In this document: piece after piece, positions 6,877-12,877 of the stretch | How the letters are laid out: every line of letters starts with the position of its first letter | Position numbering within the stretch: position 1 is the first letter of the stretch | DNA from: an uncultured Eubacteriales bacterium | GTDB taxonomy: Bacteria; Bacillota; Clostridia; Christensenellales; Christensenellaceae | Length of the DNA stretch: 12,877 nt | Direction: 5' to 3' | Assembly: GCA_905193725.1 (NCBI GenBank) | Contig: CAJJPW010000034.1 | Span: 1 to 12,877 of the forward strand | The notes under the pieces: generated by a model | Database searches by the model: none | What the model saw: the letters and a program-made list of their open reading frames with translations, nothing else | Told to the model about the DNA's origin: nothing | Position numbers and translations under genes: made by a program

Positions 6877-7860
6877 TTATTTAACCGCCTCTAATTTCAT
6901 CGCCTTTTTCTTTTTCAGGTGAAAGACATCTGACTGGACAGCAACCGCCACCATGAGAAGCAGCCCCATGATGATATTCTGCCACCAGGTATTGATATTT
7001 CCCGCGTAGTTAAAGATGGTATTGATGATAGCTACAATCAGCACGCCAAACAGCGTTCCCAAAAAGTGTCCTTCTCCACCTGTGAGTTTAATGCCGCCTA
7101 ATGCCGCGCTGGCTATGGCGGTAGTCTCCCAGTTTTCCCCAGCAACGGCTTGGGCAGCGCTCAGTCTGGAGGTGAGCAGCACGCCCCCGATTCCCGCTAA
7201 GAGTCCGCACAATACGTAGGCGCTGATCTTTATTTTATCGACTTTTAGGCCCATCATGCGAGCTGCCTCTTCGTTGCCTCCTACTGCATAAAGTGCAATT
7301 CCAAAGCGGGTCTTTCTGGTGATGTAAATGCACAGTGCGATGAGAACGGCGAAGATAATCACCAAAATGGAGATGGGCCCCACCGAAGTGTTGGCAATCT
7401 GTGTAAATACATCGCTCTCAATGGAGATACTTTTCTGCTCGGTAATCAGATACACAACGCCCCGCAGCCCTAACATGGTTGCCAGTGTGGCCACAAACGC
7501 AGGAATGGAAAGTTTGGTTACAATAAATCCATTCAAAAATCCACAGGCAACCCCTGCTACGATTCCCGCCACAACCGCTAGAATCGGGCTGATCGGGCAA
7601 ACCAGAGCCGTAATCACTCCGGAGAAGGCCAACACAGATCCTACCGAAAGGTCGATATAACCCGCCAACATGACAAACGTCATCCCAAGGGCTAATATGC
7701 CGCCGTCTGTGCAAGCTTTGCGCAAAAGATTATTGATAGATCCCAGTGAGAAAAATTGCTTATCTGCAAAGATAATAGACGATGCTATAAATAGCACAGC
7801 AAACGCAATAATAATTCCCATGAGACTCGGCGATGTTTTTATTTTTTTCCCAGTTTTCAT
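6877..7860 (-). CDS. yjfF: Sugar ABC transporter permease, YjfF type (furanose importer)
   Basis: A 327-residue inner-membrane permease of the ribose/galactose (CUT2, BPD_transp_2) class with about 8-10 hydrophobic segments. The family motif LALGMTFVMLAGYIDLSVGS is near residues 56-75. From remembered E. coli YjfF, several stretches correspond: IPAF.ATLA.M..LRGV.YL, TRFG...YA.GGN and LGTLFGV followed by a WW near the end. That makes YjfF a better match than RbsC. YjfF pairs with YtfT as one half of a heterodimeric channel for galactofuranose. AGGAGTG lies six bases before the ATG. The gene begins 11 bases after the other permease and ends one base before the activase start, tying transport to the radical enzyme. 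The substrate assignment is by similarity only. Confidence 0.85.
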   Translation of the reverse strand: MKTGKKIKTSPSLMGIIIAFAVLFIASSIIFADKQFFSLGSINNLLRKACTDGGILALGMTFVMLAGYIDLSVGSVLAFSGVITALVCPISPILAVVAGIVAGVACGFLNGFIVTKLSIPAFVATLATMLGLRGVVYLITEQKSISIESDVFTQIANTSVGPISILVIIFAVLIALCIYITRKTRFGIALYAVGGNEEAARMMGLKVDKIKISAYVLCGLLAGIGGVLLTSRLSAAQAVAGENWETTAIASAALGGIKLTGGEGHFLGTLFGVLIVAIINTIFNYAGNINTWWQNIIMGLLLMVAVAVQSDVFHLKKKKAMKLEAVK

Positions 7861-7871
7861 TTTTCACACTC

Positions 7872-8831
7872 CTAACTGCGTTTCCCGCGCTGTAAAAATA
7901 CCGCTACGATAATGACGATTGACTTAATCACTTGCGAGACTTCAAAGGGTATATTATTCATATTTACCATAATGGTGATCAGCTGCATAATAAGCGCTCC
8001 TATCACCGTACCGAACACTCGCGCCTTGCCGCCTGACATGGAAGTGCCGCCAACTGCTACCGCTGCAATGGCATCCAGTTCTGCCAGTTTTCCAATGGCA
8101 TTTCCATCCGCAGCGCTAATTTTAGCAGTCTCAATAATCCCGGCCAGCCCTGCAAAAGCAGCGCACAATACATAGACGATGATGATCGTCTTCACGGTGT
8201 TGATTCCGGCAAGTCGAGCGGAAGCTGGGTTATCCCCCACGGCTTGTATATATTGGCCCAAAGTCGTCTTTTTCATGATAAAATAGACGAAGAGGACAAC
8301 AGCTATGATAATAAACAGTTGGTTTGGTATCATTCCCCCTACACGGCCTGTTCCCAACTGAGAAAAATTCGAATCGGAGATGTATAGCAACATCGCATCG
8401 TTCATGACTTGTGCAATCCCCCGCACTGACATCATCATTGCCAGGGTCATGATCATGGGTTGTATCTTTAATTTTGCAATCATAAAGCCTGTGAATGTTC
8501 CAAGACACATGCAAACGATTAGTGAAAGGACAATTGCTGGAAAAATTCCAAGGGGTAGGAACTTGGCGACACACATAGCGCCCATCGCCATCATAGAGCC
8601 CACCGAGATGTCGATGCCCCCTGAAGATACTACCATCGTCATGCCCATTCCAGTTAATAGAATGGTACAGGATTGAATGACTATGTTCCAGAGAGTCCCC
8701 ATGCTCAGGAAGTTTGGCGTGATGATCATATTGACGATTATCATCAGCAAAAGCACAATAAATGCACCATATTTCCTGGCAAAGCTGGTATCTTCTCCTT
8801 TTTGTTTCGATAGTACGACCGCTTTATCCAT
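7872..8831 (-). CDS. ytfT: Sugar ABC transporter permease, YtfT type (furanose importer)
   Basis: A 319-residue CUT2-class permease, distinct from the one encoded after it. LTGMGMTMVVSSGGIDISVGS is the conserved second-helix region. LKIQPMIMTLAMMMSVRGIAQ and the stretch with ADGNAIGKLAELDAIAAVAVGG correspond to remembered YtfT segments (LKIQPFVATL...GRGVAQ and LELDAILAVVIGG). The ATG at 8831 shares one base with the stop of the ATPase gene (TAATG), and its ribosome site AGGAGGAAGAG is made from the poly-glutamate codons at the ATPase C-terminus, so the two are translationally coupled. Having two unlike permeases instead of one RbsC homodimer is characteristic of the YtfQRT-YjfF system. Confidence 0.85.
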   Translation of the reverse strand: MDKAVVLSKQKGEDTSFARKYGAFIVLLLMIIVNMIITPNFLSMGTLWNIVIQSCTILLTGMGMTMVVSSGGIDISVGSMMAMGAMCVAKFLPLGIFPAIVLSLIVCMCLGTFTGFMIAKLKIQPMIMTLAMMMSVRGIAQVMNDAMLLYISDSNFSQLGTGRVGGMIPNQLFIIIAVVLFVYFIMKKTTLGQYIQAVGDNPASARLAGINTVKTIIIVYVLCAAFAGLAGIIETAKISAADGNAIGKLAELDAIAAVAVGGTSMSGGKARVFGTVIGALIMQLITIMVNMNNIPFEVSQVIKSIVIIVAVFLQRGKRS

Positions 8832-10372
8832 TAAGCCTCTTCCTCCTCTTCTCCAAACTCGTGGTGTCCTTGGGCAATCGTCTGCATAATTTTATCCTGG
8901 TTGATATCTTCTCCAATTAGTTCGGCTAGTTTTTTCCCTTCCCGCATCACAACTACACGGTCGCAATTGCGCTCTAACTCTGCTATTTCAGAGGAAATCA
9001 TCAGCACACTAATTCCATTGGCAGCCAATTCGCGAATCAGCACTTCGATTTCCTCTTTTGCGCCCACGTCAATGCCACGAGTTGGCTCGTCCAGAATCAC
9101 CAGTTTTGGATTCATACATAACCATCTTGCCAGCAGCACCTTTTGCTGATTGCCTCCTGAGAGATTGCGTATGAGTTGCTCAGAAGACGGTGTTTTAATT
9201 CGCAAGCGCTCAATATACTGATCTACAATTTCATTTTGTTTTTTCTTTGAGATGACTCCAAACTTGCTGATCCGAGGCAGAAGCGCAAGTATCAAATTTT
9301 CTTTCACCGATAAATGGGGAACGATTCCCTCTACTTTTCTATCCTCTGTACAAAAGCCGATTCCTGCGGCCACCGCATCCCGCGGCTGTCTGAAACGGAC
9401 TCTTTTTTCTTCAAAATTAATTGTCCCACTATCTGGCTGGGTATCTCCAAATAATATCTTGGCAAGCTCTGTGCGCCCAGATCCCAATAGACCAGCAAGC
9501 CCTACGATCTCCCCTTGCCTTATTTCTATTCCAATTCCATTGAGCCTAGTTCCCTGGGCTATCTCTTGCATCTCTACAATTTTTTTGGCATTTGCAAAAC
9601 GATACTCACGTTGCTGGTGAGATTTTGCTTCCTTGGTTTCCCGCCCAATCATATAGGATACCAGCTTGAGCTGATCCAGCTCCTCAATGTCAAACTCGCC
9701 TACGAGCGTACCATCTTTTAAAATGGTCACTTTATCTGCAATTTCAAAAATTTCATCTAGACGATGGCTGATAAAGATAATAGAGATGCCTTTTTTCACT
9801 AATTTATCTATTACGCCAAACAGCACCTTCACTTCTTTGGTGTCCAGGGACGAGGTCGGCTCATCCATGATGACCAGCTTCGCATTGATTGTGATGGCCC
9901 GGGCAATGGCCACCATTTGCTGGATTGCCGTGGAATAGGAGTTCAGCGTTGCCGTAACGTCAATGTGAATCCCCATATCCTGGAGAACATCATTTGCCTT
10001 TTTGATCATGGCTTTCCGGTCTACCGTGAGCCCTAAGCCCTTTTTCATTGGCTCACGGCCGGCAAACATGTTCTCATAGACAGTTTGAAACGGTACTAAA
10101 TTTAATTCTTGATAAATTGTGCTAATACCTTCCTCTTGTGCCTCCAGCGCTGTTTTAGGTCGAATGATTTTTCCATCAAATTCTATCTCTCCGTCATCCA
10201 GTGGATGAATCCCCGTGAGCACTTTAATGAGCGTGGACTTCCCCGCACCATTCTCTCCCATTAATGCGTGTACCTCTCCCCGTTCTACCGAAAAATCCAC
10301 ACCTTTGAGCGCATGGACGCCGGGAAACCTCTTCTCAATCCCCTTCATCTTCAACAATACTTCTTTTCCCAT
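8831..10372 (-). CDS. ytfR: Sugar ABC transporter ATP-binding protein, YtfR type (two fused nucleotide-binding domains)
   Basis: A 513-residue double ATPase of the RbsA/MglA/YtfR class. Domain 1 has Walker A GENGAGKST (39-47) and Walker B LVIMDEPTSSLD (166-177); its signature is replaced by NSYSTAIQQMVAIARA (144-159), resembling the degenerate NRFSVAMQQIVAICRA I recall for E. coli YtfR. Domain 2 has a lysine-less Walker A, GLLGSGRTE (294-302), normal for this class, a standard signature LSGGNQQ (404-410) and Walker B LVILDEPTRGID (424-435). GFCTEDRK (339-346) also matches YtfR. It powers import through the two permeases. AGGAG lies six bases before the ATG. The protein ends in a run of glutamates whose codons form the next gene's ribosome site. 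Confidence 0.9.
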   Translation of the reverse strand: MGKEVLLKMKGIEKRFPGVHALKGVDFSVERGEVHALMGENGAGKSTLIKVLTGIHPLDDGEIEFDGKIIRPKTALEAQEEGISTIYQELNLVPFQTVYENMFAGREPMKKGLGLTVDRKAMIKKANDVLQDMGIHIDVTATLNSYSTAIQQMVAIARAITINAKLVIMDEPTSSLDTKEVKVLFGVIDKLVKKGISIIFISHRLDEIFEIADKVTILKDGTLVGEFDIEELDQLKLVSYMIGRETKEAKSHQQREYRFANAKKIVEMQEIAQGTRLNGIGIEIRQGEIVGLAGLLGSGRTELAKILFGDTQPDSGTINFEEKRVRFRQPRDAVAAGIGFCTEDRKVEGIVPHLSVKENLILALLPRISKFGVISKKKQNEIVDQYIERLRIKTPSSEQLIRNLSGGNQQKVLLARWLCMNPKLVILDEPTRGIDVGAKEEIEVLIRELAANGISVLMISSEIAELERNCDRVVVMREGKKLAELIGEDINQDKIMQTIAQGHHEFGEEEEEA

Positions 10373-10428
10373 TTTTATCTCCTAATGCTACCTGTTACTT
10401 TTGTCTTTTCCATCGGCTTTTACACCTT

Positions 10429-10464
10429 GAAAGAGGCCGCCGATCTACCCAGGCGGCCTCTTTC
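10429..10464 (-). other. Perfect 13-bp intercistronic hairpin between binding protein and ATPase genes
   Basis: GAAAGAGGCCGCC (10429-10441) pairs exactly with GGCGGCCTCTTTC (10452-10464) around a 10-base loop. Neither strand has a T-run directly after the stem, so it is not a textbook terminator. In binding-protein ABC operons such hairpins commonly protect or attenuate, keeping the binding protein in excess over membrane components. A leaky terminator is the alternative. Confidence 0.7.
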
Positions 10465-10491
10465 CGAGATATCTACTTCATCTTCCCGTCG

Positions 10492-11574
10492 TTAAAAACC
10501 TAACGATAAATTTTCCTCTGCATTTGTAATATCGAAAAGAACATCTTCATTCTTGATAAAGGTAGGGATCTCCTCGCCTGCCTCTAATTTCTCAATTGTG
10601 TCGAATACGACCGGGCCAAAGAATGGGTTGCATTGGATGGTTACGGACATTTCGCCTGCAATAATCGCCTCCAGAGCAGCTTTGGAACCGTCCGAGCCAG
10701 CAACGATAATATCTTCGCCTGGTTTGAGGCCAGCAGATTTCATCGCCTGAATTGCACCTAATGCCATATCGTCATTGTGGCAGTAAACCACGTCGATCTC
10801 ATCCCCATGTGCCTGGATGATGTTTTCCATCGCTGCCTGTGCATCGCTCATAGTGAAATCCGCAGTTTGGTCGGCGATTACCTTCATGTCCGTCCCTTCG
10901 ATGATATTCATAAATCCTTCTTGACGATCCATTGTAGCAGTGGCGCCCTGGGTTCCTTCCAGGATTACGATATTGCCTTTTCCGCCAGTCTTTTCCACGA
11001 TCCACTTTGCAATCTCTTCGCCCTCATAGATGAAATCGGAACAAATCAGCGTTGCATAATCTTCTCCCGCTGTCCCTTTTACTCCACGGTCTACTAGGAT
11101 AACAGGAATCCCCGCTTGCTTTGCCGCTTCTAACGCAGGAGTCATGCCCTCTTCTTCTCTGGGCGGCAACACGATATAGTCCACACCCTGGGCAACCATA
11201 TCTTCTACGTCGGAAACCTGTTTTGCCGTATTAGACTGTGCATCTGTATAGATCAAATTCACGCCTCTAGCTGCTGCCTCTTCCTTAATGCTGTTGGTCT
11301 CTGCAATACGCCAAGACATATTGTTCTCCATCTGTGCAAATCCAACTGTCAGTTCGTTTAAAGCGCGTCCTTGTCCGCCGCCTTTATAGGTATCTGTTCC
11401 TCCCTGTTCGGCGGCAGGCTCTGTGCTTTCTGGAGCGCTGGACGTTTCTTCAGACGTTTGGGAGGGCGCCTGTGAGCTCTCCTGCTCCGCCGGTGTGCCG
11501 CAGCCTGCAAACATTGCCACTACCATAATTAAGGCAAGCATTAATGCAACTTTTTTTACTCCTAACTTTTTCAT
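10492..11574 (-). CDS. ytfQ: Sugar-binding lipoprotein of ABC importer, YtfQ type
   Basis: A 360-residue Peripla_BP_4 binding protein. Residues 1-25 form a lipoprotein signal (KK, hydrophobic core, lipobox MFAGC with Cys25 as lipid anchor). A Ser/Thr/Glu/Pro-rich tether (26 to about 70) is followed by the binding domain. ELTVGFAQ then MSWRIAETN (86-94, with Trp88 and Arg89), VDRGV (161-165), HNDDMALGAIQAMKSAGLKPG (266-286) and GSDG (293-296) match, from memory, E. coli YtfQ segments (LTVGFSQ, SGWRAAETN, LDRSI, HNDDMVIGAIQAIKEAGLKPG). YtfQ binds galactofuranose; a furanose-form sugar is therefore the first guess for the ligand. AAAGGAG precedes the ATG by seven bases. This is the first gene of the operon and should be its most highly expressed transport component because of the following hairpin. 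Confidence 0.9.
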   Translation of the reverse strand: MKKLGVKKVALMLALIMVVAMFAGCGTPAEQESSQAPSQTSEETSSAPESTEPAAEQGGTDTYKGGGQGRALNELTVGFAQMENNMSWRIAETNSIKEEAAARGVNLIYTDAQSNTAKQVSDVEDMVAQGVDYIVLPPREEEGMTPALEAAKQAGIPVILVDRGVKGTAGEDYATLICSDFIYEGEEIAKWIVEKTGGKGNIVILEGTQGATATMDRQEGFMNIIEGTDMKVIADQTADFTMSDAQAAMENIIQAHGDEIDVVYCHNDDMALGAIQAMKSAGLKPGEDIIVAGSDGSKAALEAIIAGEMSVTIQCNPFFGPVVFDTIEKLEAGEEIPTFIKNEDVLFDITNAEENLSLGF

Positions 11575-11605
11575 ACACTTTCTCCTTTATGAATATATTT
11601 ATGAT

Positions 11606-11619
11606 ACAAGACGTTTTCA
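11606..11619 (-). promoter_or_regulatory. Possible cre (CcpA catabolite repression) site, proximal
   Basis: On the minus strand TGAAAACGTCTTGT has a perfect left half of the cre consensus TGWAANCGNTNWCA and its central CG, with three mismatches in the right half. It lies about 30 bases before the binding-protein start, where CcpA could block transcription. Confidence 0.3.
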
Positions 11620-11671
11620 CTCCACATCTTGCCCCATCCTATGAATAACAAAACGTACCAAACTGGTCTAC

Positions 11672-11685
11672 TGACTGCATTTTCA
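11672..11685 (-). promoter_or_regulatory. Possible cre site, distal
   Basis: TGAAAATGCAGTCA on the minus strand matches 12 of 14 cre consensus positions, including both ends, but the usually invariant central C is T. It is 66 bases upstream of the proximal candidate. Weak on its own. Confidence 0.2.
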
Positions 11686-11836
11686 TTCTTCGCGTTAATA
11701 TTTTGCTCAAGTCATCAAAATCTTATCTGCCCAGAGCATTGGGCATTTCATCCCTTGTCGCCCCTCAAAGACGCCTATTTTATGTAACACTAAGCTAAGG
11801 GAAGACGCTACTCAAGTAAAAAACTTTTTCGCGCTA

Positions 11837-11855
11837 TCCTACTTGCTTCCTACTT
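11837..11855. repeat. 8-bp direct repeat with 11-bp period, possible regulator half-sites
   Basis: TCCTACTT occurs at 11837-11844 and again at 11848-11855, one helical turn apart. Direct half-sites on one DNA face are typical for AraC-family proteins, and an AraC-type gene lies next door. The assignment is a guess. Confidence 0.3.
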
Positions 11856-11945
11856 CAATTCAAATATCGAATAGCTCATTGTGAAGTTTCTTGTTGATGT
11901 GACATAGTTTAACAGAAAAATCTTTTCATGCAAATTAAATATCTT

Positions 11946-12877
11946 CTAAGATTCTTTCGTTTTTCTATATTGATATCGATAATTACTAGGAGAAATCTGA
12001 TAGTATTTTTTAAATACTGTGCTAAAATAAGTGGCGTTGGAATACCCTACCGCCTCAGCGATCTCGTAATTTCGCATATCCGTTTCTTTTAGCAGTCGGG
12101 CCGCTTCTTCCATGCGCACTCGTGTTAAATACTCAATAAACGTTTCGCCCGTTTCTTTTTTAAAAATAATGCAAAGATAGGCCACGCTAATAAACAGATA
12201 TTTCGCCACATCCTCTAGCATCAGGTTAGAATTCATATAGTTATTTTTTATGAATTCCTTTGCTTTTCGCAACACCTTATCAAATCTTCCATCGCATGCC
12301 TCCCCAAGGAAGTGAGATATATTATACGAGTATTCTTTTAATTTTTCCACCATCGCCGCAGGGGTGGTCTGGCTAATAATTCCGTTGAAATACTCTAAAT
12401 TGCTCATTAAGATATCCTCTATATTATACGAAATCTCTTCCAGGAGTTTAGAAATATCCGAATACACTCTTGCCCCTACCATCGCCATGTGGAGTTGGGA
12501 CAAAATCTTTTGCTCTTTCATCTTTAATTCCATTTTTTCCAGCTCTGCATCAATGGCCTTTAAATCTCCTGCCCGAACTGCTGAAATCAGCGCAGAGTCG
12601 TCAAAATCCATATATTGAACTTTCTCCTTATTGGTTTGATCTTGGCCCGTGAGAAGCTCCTCGAAATTTAATGAGCGCTTTTCCCGCAAGTGCCGCGCTT
12701 CCTGATACGAATTTTGCAATTTAGAGGGAGAGGTATAAGTAGAGCCAAAGATTGCATATAAAATCATTTTGGGGCTTCTAATCCTTTGCAGTTCTGATTT
12801 GGACGATGAAAAACGTCTGTACGAGATCATCGCCCAGAGCAAATCCAGATTGCAGATGGCGATTGGCGGAATGGGAC
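11946..12877 (-). CDS. AraC-family (YesN-like) transcriptional regulator, N-terminus outside window
   Basis: The frame is open to the right edge, so the start is not visible; a TTG at 12842 is just an internal codon. The C-terminal hundred residues form the AraC double helix-turn-helix: MLEDVAKYLFISVAYLCIIF then ETGETFIEYLTRVRMEEAARLL and the second motif YEIAEAVGYSNATYFSTVFKKY, ending with the usual PSNYR. The preceding part, with YTSPSKLQNSYQEARHL, resembles the degenerate GGDEF-like middle region of YesN-type response regulators, which pair with a membrane histidine kinase and often control neighbouring sugar-binding-protein ABC operons. Whether an N-terminal receiver domain exists cannot be seen. 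It lies 371 bases upstream of the importer operon on the same strand and is the likely activator of that operon. No strong terminator follows it. Confidence 0.88.
   Translation of the reverse strand, partial: PIPPIAICNLDLLWAMISYRRFSSSKSELQRIRSPKMILYAIFGSTYTSPSKLQNSYQEARHLREKRSLNFEELLTGQDQTNKEKVQYMDFDDSALISAVRAGDLKAIDAELEKMELKMKEQKILSQLHMAMVGARVYSDISKLLEEISYNIEDILMSNLEYFNGIISQTTPAAMVEKLKEYSYNISHFLGEACDGRFDKVLRKAKEFIKNNYMNSNLMLEDVAKYLFISVAYLCIIFKKETGETFIEYLTRVRMEEAARLLKETDMRNYEIAEAVGYSNATYFSTVFKKYYQISPSNYRYQYRKTKES

Larger units (their letters stand above)
11575..11945. other. Regulatory intergenic region upstream of the importer-GRE operon
   Basis: About 370 A/T-rich bases with no plausible gene on either strand. 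I see no confident -35/-10 pair for the operon; TATCAT (minus strand, about 11600-11605) is a possible -10 without a good -35, as expected for an activator-dependent promoter. The stretch also holds two cre-like sites, an 11-bp-spaced direct repeat, a CTCAAGT heptamer at 11706-11712 and 11811-11817, and a 6-bp hairpin (11728-11733 with 11740-11745). Confidence 0.5.

Noticed and set aside
8831..10372. Missing LSGG signature in the first ATPase domain and missing Walker lysine in the second, which might suggest a broken ATPase
   Set aside because: The same departures occur in YtfR/RbsA-class double ATPases, where one composite site is degenerate. They support the family assignment rather than inactivation.
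11728..11745. Six-base hairpin in the importer upstream region as a terminator of the AraC-type gene
   Set aside because: It is about 200 bases past the stop codon, the stem is short and there is no T-run on the minus strand.
12800..12842. TTG at 12842 as the real start of the AraC-type gene
   Set aside because: No ribosome site is visible and the frame stays open to the window edge (ending ...CNLD before the TTG), so the gene most likely continues outside.

Overview
The window looks like chromosomal DNA from an anaerobic, low-to-mid GC Gram-positive bacterium, most likely a gut-type Clostridia member. The evidence is strong purine-rich AGGAG ribosome sites, a TTGCAA/TATAAT promoter, a lipoprotein-anchored ABC binding protein, an oxygen-sensitive glycyl radical enzyme with its activase, and a cytidylate-kinase-like protein of a kind common in Clostridia. 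No rRNA, tRNA, CRISPR array or intact mobile element was seen.

Layout. (1) Positions 1-766, minus strand: a short YitT-type membrane protein, then the first 19 codons of a YghZ-type aldo/keto reductase that runs off the left edge. (2) Positions 767-1135: a divergent intergenic region. It holds an extended -10 for yitT, two sequence-related palindromes with a compensating base-pair change, and a near-consensus promoter for the next operon with a 10-bp inverted repeat lying over its -10 box. (3) Positions 1136-3409, plus strand: a tight operon of a MarR regulator, a cytidylate-kinase-like P-loop protein and an MFS transporter, probably controlled by MarR through that inverted repeat. (4) Positions 3410-3635: a convergent intergenic region with a possible shared terminator hairpin and a stretch that reads like a decayed reading frame. 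(5) Positions 3636-11574, minus strand: one long operon. In transcription order it encodes a sugar-binding lipoprotein, a double-domain ABC ATPase, two permeases, a radical-SAM glycyl-radical activase and a glycyl radical enzyme (GRE). (6) Positions 11575-11945: the operon's upstream regulatory region. (7) Positions 11946-12877, minus strand: an AraC-family regulator cut by the right edge.

The centre of interest is region 5. From remembered sequences, the four transport proteins match the E. coli YtfQ-YtfR-YtfT-YjfF galactofuranose importer one for one, including the two different permeases. Here that importer shares an operon with a GRE and its activase, so the imported furanose-type sugar, or something made from it, is probably the GRE substrate. 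The GRE has a complete glycyl-radical loop, but its thiyl-cysteine motif reads GCND instead of the GCVE usual in glycerol/diol dehydratases, choline lyase and related lyases. It may therefore belong to an uncharacterised specificity group. The operon contains no kinase, aldolase or shell protein, so downstream steps must be encoded elsewhere or before the right edge. The AraC-type protein just upstream is the likely activator.
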